Assembly: GCA_029978325.1 (NCBI GenBank)
Contig: JAPOJR010000006.1
Location: forward strand, 1-50,810
Source: Alphaproteobacteria bacterium
GTDB taxonomy: Bacteria > Pseudomonadota > Alphaproteobacteria > Bin95
DNA length: 50,810 nucleotides
Direction: 5' to 3'
A program made the translations under genes and the position numbers. This document shows, in pieces, positions 15,679 through 23,820 of this stretch (within the stretch, counting starts at the first letter, position 1; each line of letters starts with the position of its first letter). The notes under the pieces are model-generated. The model was not told where the DNA came from, made no database searches, and was given only the letters and a program-made list of their open reading frames with translations.

Positions 15679-16293
15679 CTAGCTGCCGGGCTGTTTCGGC
15701 AGGGGTATCGGGCAAACGCCAGGCGTGGCGTTGCCGGCCTCGACTTCCGCTAATGTATCGGCGTCCACGTCCGTTTGGAACGTCGCATGAAAGCGGTTGA
15801 CCATGTTGCTGAGCCCAATCGTGAGGCAGAGATCGATAATCTGCCGGTCGGAGAAGTATCGTTTGAGATCGGCATAGGTCTGGTCGTCAATCGGCTCCAG
15901 GCGGGTTGACTTGCGGGCATAGCGGACGATCGCCGCTTCTTCGGGCTCATAGACACCGTCCGGCAACGGATCGTCCAGCAAATGGCTCATTTTTGCTTCC
16001 GACAGTCCCAGCACCCGACCGAGCGCTGTGTGTGTCGGAATTCAATAGAAGCAATCGTTGACGGTAGTCGCCGTCAGGTAGGCCAACTCGCCGTGATGCG
16101 GCGCCACGGTTGAATTCTGGCGATACACCGTCGAGAGCAGCGGCGTCAGCGCGGCCAGCGCTTCCGGCCGGTTGGCCATGGCGCGGTAAAAGTTGATCAA
16201 ACGCCCGCGGGCCGCACCGGCATCGTGCAGCGCATTCCGCACGGCCTCCGGCGTTGCGGGATCGTTCTCGTCGAGCAAAGGGATGCGTGCCAA
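15679..16293 (-). CDS. AhpD/carboxymuconolactone decarboxylase-like selenoprotein (in-frame TGA read as Sec)
   Basis: Peroxidase- or decarboxylase-like protein of the AhpD/CMD fold, 204 residues including one selenocysteine. The active site normally reads C-x-x-C-x-x-x-H. Here it is NDCFY-TGA-IPTHTALG, so the resolving cysteine position is a TGA codon at 16042-16044 (Cys81, Sec84, His88). The frame continues without another stop for 120 more codons of family-like sequence (LGLSEAKMSHLLDD, DRQIIDLCLTIGLSNMVNRFH). A SECIS-like hairpin follows the TGA. I choose the TTG at 16293 (giving MARIPLLDENDP, the usual N-terminus) because AAGGAGG lies 8 nt upstream; the ATG at 16317 has only a weak site. 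It follows the acyl-CoA dehydrogenase gene in the operon. A nonsense mutation is the alternative, made unlikely by the hairpin and open frame. Confidence 0.85.
15997..16040 (-). promoter_or_regulatory. bacterial SECIS-like stem-loop after the Sec codon
   Basis: In the mRNA, one base after the UGA, UUCCGACA pairs perfectly with UGUCGGAA (8 bp). Past a 4x4 internal loop, CAGCGCUC pairs with GGGUGCUG (8 bp, two G-U wobbles). The apical loop is GGUC, starting 22 nt after the UGA. A GU-containing apical loop at about this distance is what SelB recognises in E. coli fdhF. The hairpin lies inside the coding sequence, as in other bacterial SECIS elements. Confidence 0.8.
16042..16044 (-). other. in-frame TGA, probable selenocysteine codon
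   Basis: The complement reads TGC TTC TAT TGA ATT across the C-x-x-C motif of the AhpD-like protein. The TGA stands exactly where the second catalytic cysteine is expected, and the motif histidine follows four codons later. Confidence 0.85.
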
Positions 16294-16322
16294 AGGTTCA
16301 ACCTCCTTCCAGATCATGCGCC

Positions 16323-17474
16323 TTAGTCGGCTGCGTTCATGCCCAGTCGCTTGGCAATCACTTGCAGCATGATCTCGTTCGCGCCGCCGCCAATCGGGGC
16401 GAGTTTCATGTCGCGGTAGGTGCGGCTGATGCGGTTTTCAGCCATGAAACCCTGGCCGCCCCAAAAGCGCAGGCACTCGCCGGGGATGCTCTCCGCCAGC
16501 TTGCCCATTTTGTACTTGGCCATGGAGGCGAGCGTCGTCACGTCCTCGCCGCCCACGTAAGCCTCAACTGCCTTGTGCAGCAGCGCGCGCAACGCCTCGA
16601 TCTCGGTCTGCATTTCGGCGAGCGCGAATTGCACGAACTGGTTTTCGATGATCGCCTTGCCGAAGGCCTTACGCTGCCGTGTATACTCGACCGTGGTGGC
16701 AATCGCGTCTTCCAGCAGGCCGATGGAGCGGGCGACCACATACAACCGTTCCTCCTGGAACTGCTCCATCTGATAGCGGAAGCCCTTGCCCGCCTCGCCG
16801 ATCAGATAGCGCGCCGGCACGCGCACGTCCTCGAAGTAAGAGCGCGCGGTGTCGGAGGAATGCAAGCCCAGCTTCTTCAACTCCTGCCTGGTCACGCCGG
16901 GCAGAGTCAGGGGCACGACGATCAGGGACTTGTTGCGGTGCGGACCATTGTCCTGGCTGGTGTTAACCAGCATGCACATCCAATCGGCCTGCATGCCGTT
17001 GGTGGTCCACATCTTGGAGCCGTTGATGACGTAGTCGTCGCCATCCCTGCGGGCATAAGTCTTGACGTTGGCCACGTCTGAGCCGGACCCCTCTTCGGAG
17101 ACGCCCAGGCAACTGACCAGGTCGCCGGCAACAGTGGGCGCGAGCCACTCCGACCGCAGCTCGTCCGTGCCGTATTTGGCGAGTGCCGGGGTGCTCATGG
17201 TGGACTGAATGCCGATGGCGCTGGAGATGCCGTAAGCGTGGATGCGGCCGAATTCCTCAACCGCGGCAATCTCATAAGAGAAATCGAGCCCCATGCCGCC
17301 ATACTGCTCCGGCCGGGAAATGCCGAGCAAACCAGCATCCCCCAATCGCTTCATCACCTGGTGGGCGGGGAAACGGCCGGCTTCCTCCCACTCGTCAACG
17401 AAGGGATTGATGTGCTCGTCGACAATGCGCCTTGTGGTGCGCTTGATCTCCAGGTGTTCATGAGTCCATTGCAT
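16323..17474 (-). CDS. acyl-CoA dehydrogenase
   Basis: FAD enzyme of 383 residues that oxidises an acyl-CoA at the alpha-beta bond and passes electrons to ETF. The three-domain layout is complete. The middle domain shows CLGVSEEGSGSDVANVKT and MWTTNGMQADWM (flavin and substrate loop). The C-terminal IGGGANEIM carries the usual catalytic-base glutamate. It lies between the epoxide hydrolase (18 bp gap) and the selenoprotein gene, same strand. The specific acyl chain is unknown; family members with this context act on branched or aromatic acids. Confidence 0.95.
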   Translation of the reverse strand: MQWTHEHLEIKRTTRRIVDEHINPFVDEWEEAGRFPAHQVMKRLGDAGLLGISRPEQYGGMGLDFSYEIAAVEEFGRIHAYGISSAIGIQSTMSTPALAKYGTDELRSEWLAPTVAGDLVSCLGVSEEGSGSDVANVKTYARRDGDDYVINGSKMWTTNGMQADWMCMLVNTSQDNGPHRNKSLIVVPLTLPGVTRQELKKLGLHSSDTARSYFEDVRVPARYLIGEAGKGFRYQMEQFQEERLYVVARSIGLLEDAIATTVEYTRQRKAFGKAIIENQFVQFALAEMQTEIEALRALLHKAVEAYVGGEDVTTLASMAKYKMGKLAESIPGECLRFWGGQGFMAENRISRTYRDMKLAPIGGGANEIMLQVIAKRLGMNAAD

Positions 17475-17492
17475 GGGCGGTTAGCCTCGGGT

Positions 17493-18644
17493 CTAGCGTA
17501 GTGTGCGGAAGAAGCGCTGCACGTCTGCCGCTAGCGCCTCCGGCTGTTCAAGGGCCGCGAAATGGCCGCCGCGGGTCATGTGTGTCCACTGGCGGATGTC
17601 GGTGTAGGTTTTCTCCGCGATGGAGCGCGGCGGGCGGCGGATTTCCCGCGGGAAGGCGGCGTAGCCGAAGGGCACGTCCACCGTCTTGCCGGCAGGGATC
17701 GGCCAGGGACCATGCAGACGCGCGTAGTAGGGCCAGAACGAGGAGCCAATGGCGCCCGTAAACCAATAGAGCGAAATATTCGCCAACATCCGGTCGCGAC
17801 TGACGACGGTTTCAAAGTCGCCGGTGTGATCGGTCCAGACATGGAACTTCTCGGCAATCCAGGCGGCCAGCCCCGCCGGCGAATCGGTCAGGGCCGCCGC
17901 CAGGGTTTGCGGGCGCGTGCCCTGAATGCCGATATAGCCGGTTTCCTCCTTCGCCCAATGTGCAACCTCCTCGGCGTATTTGCGCTCTGCCGGCGTGGGG
18001 TCCGCCGGCATCGGATCGGCCGGGTTGAGGCTCAGCATGTTCTGATGGATGCCGATGATCTTGTCGGCATGGCGCACGCCGAGTGCAGAGCAAGTAAAGG
18101 CGCCCCAGTCGCCGCCTTGCGCGGCGAAGTGGCGATAGCCCAGGATGCCGGTCATGAGGTCCGCCATGCAGTCGGCAATCTCGGCAATGCCGAAGCGCTT
18201 TTGGTTCGGTGCGAACGACAACCCATAACCCGGCAGCGAGGGCGCAATCACCGTAAAGGCGTCCGCTGGATCGCCGCCATAGCGCGCCGGGTCGGTCAGA
18301 CGAGGGATGATATCCAGAAATTCGTAAACCGAGCCAGGCCAGCCATGCAGCAACAGCAGAGGCATGGGGTTCGGCCCCCGCCCCTCAACCTTCAGGTAAT
18401 GCAGGTCGATATCGTGCAGGTGCACCTTGAATTGCGGAAAGGCGTTCAGCGCCGCCTCCTGCGCGCGCCAGTCGAACGTATCCCGCCAATACGCGACGAG
18501 GCGGGCCAGATAGCCGGGATCGGTTCCAAAGGCCCAATCCTCGCCGGGTGCGCGGTCCGGCAGGCGGGTGCGGGCGAGCCGGGCCTTTAGATCCTCGATA
18601 TCAGCGGCCGGGACGTCCAACCGAAAGGATTCAGGCGTACCCAT
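17493..18644 (-). CDS. epoxide hydrolase (EHN family alpha/beta hydrolase)
   Basis: Opens epoxides to diols via an ester intermediate. Residues 1-90 form the EHN lid domain (SFRLDVPAADIEDLKARL, WAFGTDPGYLARLVAYW). The alpha/beta core carries the oxyanion motif HGWPGS (100-105), nucleophile D179 in GGDWGA and the catalytic histidine in RGGHFAALEQPE. Length 383 matches microsomal-type bacterial enzymes. The ATG at 18644 overlaps the nitronate monooxygenase stop as TGATG, implying translational coupling. A GTG one codon earlier is possible. A second, distinct paralogue lies at 48547-49683. Confidence 0.93.
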   Translation of the reverse strand: MGTPESFRLDVPAADIEDLKARLARTRLPDRAPGEDWAFGTDPGYLARLVAYWRDTFDWRAQEAALNAFPQFKVHLHDIDLHYLKVEGRGPNPMPLLLLHGWPGSVYEFLDIIPRLTDPARYGGDPADAFTVIAPSLPGYGLSFAPNQKRFGIAEIADCMADLMTGILGYRHFAAQGGDWGAFTCSALGVRHADKIIGIHQNMLSLNPADPMPADPTPAERKYAEEVAHWAKEETGYIGIQGTRPQTLAAALTDSPAGLAAWIAEKFHVWTDHTGDFETVVSRDRMLANISLYWFTGAIGSSFWPYYARLHGPWPIPAGKTVDVPFGYAAFPREIRRPPRSIAEKTYTDIRQWTHMTRGGHFAALEQPEALAADVQRFFRTLR

Positions 18645-19771
18645 CACAGCTTAAGCGCTCCTAACCGCTCCAGCGTGTCGGCCAATTCGGACTGCATGTC
18701 ATACATCACCTGGCGCACGCTGGTCTCCTCATGCATCGCCCCTACCACCTGACCGGCGGGAAAGGAATAGAGGTCGGCGCGTTCTGCCCGGATCACCCGC
18801 GCCGTCACCTCATTGAACAGCACGCCTTGCAGCGGCGGGTCCAGATAGGGCGGCGCGCCCGGCGCCTCCCAGGCCTCGGAGAGGCGGCTCTTCAGCATGC
18901 GCACTGTTTTGCCGGTGCGGCAGCGACGGCGGACGGCGTCCTCAGCTTCGGCTGCAAAATAGGCCTGCTTCTCGAAAGGGGTCAGTTCGCTCTCCCGCGT
19001 TCCAAGCCAGACCGTACCGCACCAGACGCCCTCGGCCCCAAGTGCCAGCGCCGCTGCAATCTGGCTGCCGCGCGCGAACCCGCCCGCCGCCAGCACAGGA
19101 ATGGCGTTTTCCACCGCATCGATGACTTGCGGCACCAGCACCAGGGTAGAGATGTCGCCGGTGTGGCCGCCGGCCTCCGTCCCCTGTGCCACGACGAAAT
19201 CGACCCCAGCCGCCCGCTGGCGCACCGCATGTTTCGGCTTGCCGCACATGGCGCCGATGACGATATCCCGCGCCCGCAACTCTGCCACCACATCCGCCGG
19301 CGGCGCGCCGAGCGCACTCACCACCACCCGCACCTTCGGGTGACGCGCCACCACTTCCAGCAAGCGCCGGGCGCCGTCCGGAGTCATGCCGCCGCGGCCG
19401 GCAGCGATCTCCGCATGCACCCGCCGGCGTTCGTCCGGGGGCAATTCCGGCACGCCCTCGTCGGCCAGGAAGCGCTCCATGAAGTCCTTGTGCGCATCAG
19501 GAATCAAATCGTGCAGGTCGCGTTGCCCAAATGCCGCCTCGGCCTCGCGGTCGTATTTGACCGGGATGATGACATCGACCCCATAGGGCCGTTCCCCCAC
19601 CCGTTCATCAATCCAGGCCAGTTCCACCTCCAGCTGCTCTGGTGAAAAAGTAGAGGCGCCCAGCACGCCGAAGCCACCGGCTTTCGTCACCTCGGCCACC
19701 ACGTCACGACAGTGTGAAAAGGCAAAAATCGGGCTCTCGAAACCCAGCCGGTCTTTTAGACGATTTGCCAT
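18644..19771 (-). CDS. nitronate monooxygenase (2-nitropropane dioxygenase family)
   Basis: FMN TIM-barrel enzyme of about 375 residues that oxidises alkyl nitronates, or acts as an NADH:quinone-type reductase in some branches. Seen are the N-terminal ESPIFAFSHCRDVV with a strand-1 FMN region, GGFGVLGAS, and the class hallmark QGTEAGGHTG with the catalytic histidine, then VLAAGGFARGSQIAAALALGA binding phosphate. The start is the ATG at 19771; a TTG 11 codons earlier is weaker. First gene of the minus-strand catabolic operon, divergent from the TRAP transporter genes across about 270 bp. The presence of an oxidase-like enzyme upstream of a peroxidase-like selenoprotein is suggestive. Confidence 0.9.
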   Translation of the reverse strand: MANRLKDRLGFESPIFAFSHCRDVVAEVTKAGGFGVLGASTFSPEQLEVELAWIDERVGERPYGVDVIIPVKYDREAEAAFGQRDLHDLIPDAHKDFMERFLADEGVPELPPDERRRVHAEIAAGRGGMTPDGARRLLEVVARHPKVRVVVSALGAPPADVVAELRARDIVIGAMCGKPKHAVRQRAAGVDFVVAQGTEAGGHTGDISTLVLVPQVIDAVENAIPVLAAGGFARGSQIAAALALGAEGVWCGTVWLGTRESELTPFEKQAYFAAEAEDAVRRRCRTGKTVRMLKSRLSEAWEAPGAPPYLDPPLQGVLFNEVTARVIRAERADLYSFPAGQVVGAMHEETSVRQVMYDMQSELADTLERLGALKL

Positions 19772-20041
19772 ATCCGCAGTTATTCCCTCTGGCCAAGAGC
19801 CCAAAACACATGGGTTCGCAGACTAACATTACAGCTAGTCACAAGAAAGGTATGCGGCACATATGACCGTCGTCGATTGGCATCAAATTGGCTTTGACAG
19901 CCGCCTCAAAGCGGGCTTACCGTCATCCAGATCGGGGCTCAGAAGCGGCAGTCTGCAAGCGCCCTCTGGGTCCCGACTCTCTTTACAATCAGTCGCGCAA
20001 GAAGGGCAGCCATCGTTTGCCTTTTGGCCTTGAGGTGCAAT

Positions 20042-20560
20042 GTGTTTCGGAAAAGTCTTTTCGGCGCATCGAGTCTGTTGGCCGGTATCGGCGCGGCGCT
20101 GGTGCTCATCATGATGCTGCACGTCGTAACGGATGTGTTTTTGCGTTTTATCGGCGTGCCGCTGCGCGCGACCATAGAAATCGTGCAAGCGTGGTACATG
20201 GTGCCGGTGGCGTTTCTGCCGCTCGCCTACGTGGAAAAAATCAACGGCCATATCTCGGTCGAACTCCTGTCCCAGCATTTCACGGAGCGGGCCCAGGAAT
20301 GGCTGATCGCTGCGGGCAGCATCCTCTGCGCCCTATATTTCGCCGCCTTTACCTGGCGCACCTGGCATGACGCGCTGGGCAAGTTCGAGGTCGGCGAGAT
20401 GGCGCTCGGCGACGTGGCGGTCTTGGTATGGCCGACGCGGTTTTTCCTGCCGATCGGCTGCGGCCTGATCACGATATTCCTGATCTACAAGGCCTTCCGC
20501 CTTGCCATTGGGGACAATTCCCTGCTGGCGAAGAACCCCGACGCCAAACTGATCGAATAG
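20042..20560 (+). CDS. TRAP transporter small permease (DctQ)
   Basis: Four-helix inner-membrane subunit of a tripartite periplasmic transporter, about 172 residues. Typical features are the early hydrophobic helix (LLAGIGAALVLIMMLHVV), then FLRFIGVPLRATIEIVQ and PLAYVEKINGHISVELLSQ. The GTG start at 20042 is chosen because GAGG lies 6 nt before it; upstream TTG codons lack such a site. First gene of the DctQ-DctM-DctP set and divergent from the nitronate monooxygenase operon, so the imported acid may be a substrate of that operon. Confidence 0.9.
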   Translation: MFRKSLFGASSLLAGIGAALVLIMMLHVVTDVFLRFIGVPLRATIEIVQAWYMVPVAFLPLAYVEKINGHISVELLSQHFTERAQEWLIAAGSILCALYFAAFTWRTWHDALGKFEVGEMALGDVAVLVWPTRFFLPIGCGLITIFLIYKAFRLAIGDNSLLAKNPDAKLIE

Positions 20561-20609
20561 ATCCCTGTTCCCGCTTCTCACTATCGCTTGAACGAAAGTC
20601 AAAAATCCG

Positions 20610-21917
20610 ATGGACAGTCTGGCTATCTGTGGGCTTGGGCTGGTCGCCCTCCTGGGCCTTCTCTTGTTGCGCGTGCCCGTCGGCGTCGCCTTAGGCGTCG
20701 TCTCACTCGTCGGCATCTGGCAGATTGTGGGTATTCGCTCCGCCTGGGGCATATTGGTCGCCATCCCCTATGACTTCGTCGCCCGCTGGACCCTCAGTTC
20801 GGTGCCGATGTTCCTGCTGATGGGCTTCATCTGCTATCAGGCGGACCTGACCCGCGGCCTTTTCCGATTGGCGAGAGCTTGGCTTTCCTGGATGCCCGGC
20901 AGCCTGGCCGTGGCGTCGGTCGGCGCGGCGGCGGGCTTTTCCGCCGTCACCGGCTCATCCATCGCGTGCGCAGCCGCCATGGGCCGGATCGCAGTGCCGG
21001 AGATGATCAAGGCGAAGTATGACAAGGGCCTTGCCGCCGGCACAGTCGCCGCGGCGGGCACCATCGGCTCCATGATCCCGCCTAGCATTATCTTGTTGCT
21101 CTACGGCATCTTTGCCGAACTGCCGATCAGCCAATTGTTTATTGCGGGCCTTTTGCCCGGCCTGCTGACTGCTCTGGCCTATGCCCTGATGATCGTGGCG
21201 CGGGTGAAAATCACGCCGTCGCTGGCGCCGCAAGTCGAGGTCAAGATCGACTGGAACGAGCGCATCGCCTCCATCGCCGACACATGGCCGGTGATCCTGC
21301 TGATCATCGGCGTCTTTGGCGGCCTGTTCGGCGGCGTGTTTACGCCGACCGAGGCGGGCGCGATGGGCGCTTTCTTTTCGTTCATCATCGGCTTCGCCAA
21401 GCGTACGCTGAACCTGGAGAAGATCTGGCATGCCTGCATGGAGACGCTGACCAGCACGGCGGCGATCTTCGTCATTGCCATCGGCGCCAACCTGCTGACG
21501 CGGTTCCTGGCGCTTGGCGGCTTTACCGATTTCATCTCGACCTTCGTGGTGGAGAACGAGATTGGGCCGGTCACCATGATCATCGGCACCATGGGTGTCT
21601 TGTTTTTGCTCGGCTGCTTTCTTGATCCCATCGGCATCATGCTGCTGACCCTGCCGATCTTCCTGCCGGTGGTCGGCAAGATGGGCATCGACCTGATCTG
21701 GTATGGCGTGCTGATGACCAAGCTGCTGGAAATCGGCCTGATTACGCCGCCGGTCGGTCTGAATGTGTTCGTGATCAAGGGGATCGTCGGCGATCTCATG
21801 CGAACGGAAACGATCTTCAAAGGAATTATGTGGTTCTTGGTCTCCGACATCATTGTCGTCGGCCTGATGATCGCCTTCCCGGGCATCACTCTTTGGTTAC
21901 CCAGCTTCCTGCAATAG
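20610..21917 (+). CDS. TRAP transporter large permease (DctM)
   Basis: Membrane subunit of 435 residues that forms the sodium-coupled channel. Hallmarks are the helix hairpin SAVTGSSIACAAAMGRIAVPEM, AAGTIGSMIPPSIILLLYGI, and the C-terminal pair LGCFLDPIGIMLLTLPIFLP and ITPPVGLNVFVIKGI. About 12 helices. It begins 49 bp after dctQ. The pair with DctQ and the following DctP make a complete transporter. The ribosome site is weak, perhaps reflecting coupling to dctQ. Confidence 0.95.
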   Translation: MDSLAICGLGLVALLGLLLLRVPVGVALGVVSLVGIWQIVGIRSAWGILVAIPYDFVARWTLSSVPMFLLMGFICYQADLTRGLFRLARAWLSWMPGSLAVASVGAAAGFSAVTGSSIACAAAMGRIAVPEMIKAKYDKGLAAGTVAAAGTIGSMIPPSIILLLYGIFAELPISQLFIAGLLPGLLTALAYALMIVARVKITPSLAPQVEVKIDWNERIASIADTWPVILLIIGVFGGLFGGVFTPTEAGAMGAFFSFIIGFAKRTLNLEKIWHACMETLTSTAAIFVIAIGANLLTRFLALGGFTDFISTFVVENEIGPVTMIIGTMGVLFLLGCFLDPIGIMLLTLPIFLPVVGKMGIDLIWYGVLMTKLLEIGLITPPVGLNVFVIKGIVGDLMRTETIFKGIMWFLVSDIIVVGLMIAFPGITLWLPSFLQ

Positions 21918-21990
21918 CCGGACGCCCGCTTCGTTACCGCGCAACCGGCCTCGCGGCGAAAGGTCGGACGATTTCAATGGAGGTACCCTC

Positions 21991-23121
21991 ATGAAAAGAG
22001 CATTCGCATTGTCCCTGGCGCTCGCTGCGGCGGCGCTAGCAAGCGCAGTCAGCCCTGCCAAGGCCGGAACCGAGTTGAAGGGCGCGCATTACCTGGCGCC
22101 AACGCATCCCCTCGGCGTTGGCTATGAGGTTTTCAAGGAATTGGTCGAGCGCGAGAGCAAGGGCGACATCAATGTCCGCATCTTTGCCGGTGAATCATTG
22201 CTGCCCGCAAAGGCCATTTCCGACGGCGTGCGCGATGGCGTCGCCGACTTCGGCACCGTCACTATGAGCTACTCGCCGTCCTACTACAATTATGGACTGA
22301 TGCTCGGCGACCTGGCCATGTTCGGTCCGAACGACACCGTGGCCGCCGTGGCGCAGACCGAATTGTTTACCATGCACTGCAAGGGCTGTCAGATGGACGC
22401 CCGCAAGCAGAACCAGCTGATTTTCGTCGGCTTCAGCACGCCGCAATACGTGCTGGTCGGCAAGGGCGCGATGAATACGCTGGAGACCATCAAAGGCAAG
22501 AAACTGCGCGCTGGCGGCCCGCTGTGGGCGCGCTTTGCGGCCCATGTTGGCGCAGTCGCCGTCAATATTCCCAGCTCTGAGATCTACGAAGGCCTCTCGC
22601 GCGGCATTCTCGATGCCGCCATGTACGCGCGCGGCGGCCTGAAGACCCACGGCCTTGCCGATGTATCCGATACAGTCTCGGAGGTGCCGCTTGGCTCGTT
22701 CCGCGCGCAGAACTATTTCTCGTTCAACATTGAATCGTGGAAATCCCTGACCGCGGACCAGCGCAAAATCGTGCTGCATGGCATCGCCGCCGGTGCGATC
22801 GCCAACCGGATTGCCTATGACAAGGGCGAGCAGGATGGCGTCAATCTCGGCAAGGAAAAGGGCATCAAGTTCCTGCAGCCGGATGCCGCTATGGCGAAGT
22901 CTATCGAGGAATTCGTTGAAAAAGACGCCATTGAAACGGTGAAGAACTGGGAAGCGAAGGGCCTGAAGGACGCTGGCGAGGTGATCGCCAAGTACAAAGA
23001 GCTCTATAAGAAATACGAGCCGCTGGTGACGCCGATCCAGAACGACCAGGACAAGCTGACTGCCCTGATCATGGAGCAGATTTTCTCCAAACTGGACCTC
23101 AACACCTACGGCCTGAAGTAG
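21991..23121 (+). CDS. TRAP transporter solute-binding protein (DctP)
   Basis: Periplasmic binding protein of 376 residues with a signal peptide (cleavage likely after ...SPAKA, about residue 26). The family core is visible in NVRIFAGESLLPAKAISDGV and TIKGKKLRAGGPLWARFAAHVGAVAVNIPSSEIYEGLSRGI shortened here to its key parts: the substrate-gripping arginine region and the SEIYEGLSRG helix. GGAGG lies 9 bases upstream of the ATG. A periplasmic C-x-x-C (HCKGC) near residue 130 is uncommon for this family. The ligand is likely an organic acid, but the sequence does not identify it. Confidence 0.94.
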   Translation: MKRAFALSLALAAAALASAVSPAKAGTELKGAHYLAPTHPLGVGYEVFKELVERESKGDINVRIFAGESLLPAKAISDGVRDGVADFGTVTMSYSPSYYNYGLMLGDLAMFGPNDTVAAVAQTELFTMHCKGCQMDARKQNQLIFVGFSTPQYVLVGKGAMNTLETIKGKKLRAGGPLWARFAAHVGAVAVNIPSSEIYEGLSRGILDAAMYARGGLKTHGLADVSDTVSEVPLGSFRAQNYFSFNIESWKSLTADQRKIVLHGIAAGAIANRIAYDKGEQDGVNLGKEKGIKFLQPDAAMAKSIEEFVEKDAIETVKNWEAKGLKDAGEVIAKYKELYKKYEPLVTPIQNDQDKLTALIMEQIFSKLDLNTYGLK

Positions 23122-23152
23122 GCGTAGCGAACAGCTAAATCGGATAAGTGCG

Positions 23153-23180
23153 GCCGGGCTCCAAAAAGCCCGGCTGCTTT
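23153..23180 (+). terminator. intrinsic terminator after the TRAP operon
   Basis: GCCGGGCT (23153-23160) and AGCCCGGC (23167-23174) form a perfect 8-bp stem with a 6-nt loop, followed by TGCTTT. It lies 31 bp after the DctP stop. The U tract is short. Confidence 0.75.
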
Positions 23181-23214
23181 CGCTTGCATCCCCATCCCAT
23201 CGAATGGGCGACCG

Positions 23215-23820
23215 CTATATGTGTGACGGTTCCGCTGGGCCGATCCTGTCAGCCCAGACCAGATACCGCAGCGACCCGCCGGCTCGCAGGCTATCGAAGG
23301 GATAGCAGGTCACCAACACCAGTTCCTCCTGATCGCCTCTGACGGGAAGCTGGACGGCGCGGGCATCGACGATCACGGCGCTCCGGACCCGGTATTGCAC
23401 CACAGCCGTCGGCGTCTGCACCTGCACCTGCATTCCGGGCCTCATATCCTGAAGGAAGCGGAAATGAGTGTCGCGGTGGCCCGAAATGACCACCGTTCCA
23501 CCGCCGCCTGGCTCGCCAGCCTGCATGTTCTGCCCCGGCGCGAACGCCAGGACCGCCCCACTTTCGCCGGCGAGCACGATCTGGTCGACTGCCAGCCCCG
23601 GCACCTCCAGGCGGGCGACCGGCCAGTGATCCGCCCATGGCCAGGGCTTGTGTGCCCTGCCCTCTGCAAGCGTTTCGGACCAAGCCTGCAGCAGCAAAAC
23701 CTGCGCCAATTTTGCCTTTCCAGCCAGCCAAAGCGCGTCGCCGACAAACGCTACACCGGCTCCCAACAGACCCAGCATTACCAGGCTGCGCAGGCGGCGG
23801 CTCCTCCCTACCCTCAGCAT
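23215..23820 (-). CDS. class GN sortase
   Basis: Membrane-anchored transpeptidase of 201 residues, of the sortase class found in Gram-negative, often marine, bacteria. An N-terminal anchor helix (LVMLGLLGAGVAFVGDALWL) is followed by the sortase barrel with catalytic His in SGHRDTHFRFL, Cys in LVTCYPFDSL and Arg in GGSLRYLVW. Its start overlaps the end of the VIT/VWA gene by 7 bp, so the two are co-translated. In this class the sortase has one dedicated substrate, encoded next to it. Confidence 0.94.
   Translation of the reverse strand: MLRVGRSRRLRSLVMLGLLGAGVAFVGDALWLAGKAKLAQVLLLQAWSETLAEGRAHKPWPWADHWPVARLEVPGLAVDQIVLAGESGAVLAFAPGQNMQAGEPGGGGTVVISGHRDTHFRFLQDMRPGMQVQVQTPTAVVQYRVRSAVIVDARAVQLPVRGDQEELVLVTCYPFDSLRAGGSLRYLVWADRIGPAEPSHI

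Noticed and set aside
15679..16014. Separate gene starting at a GTG at 16014, and a truncated protein ending at the TGA at 16042
   Set aside because: Both are in the same frame on either side of the TGA. Together they give one complete AhpD-like domain with the active-site motif across the TGA, and no ribosome site precedes the GTG.
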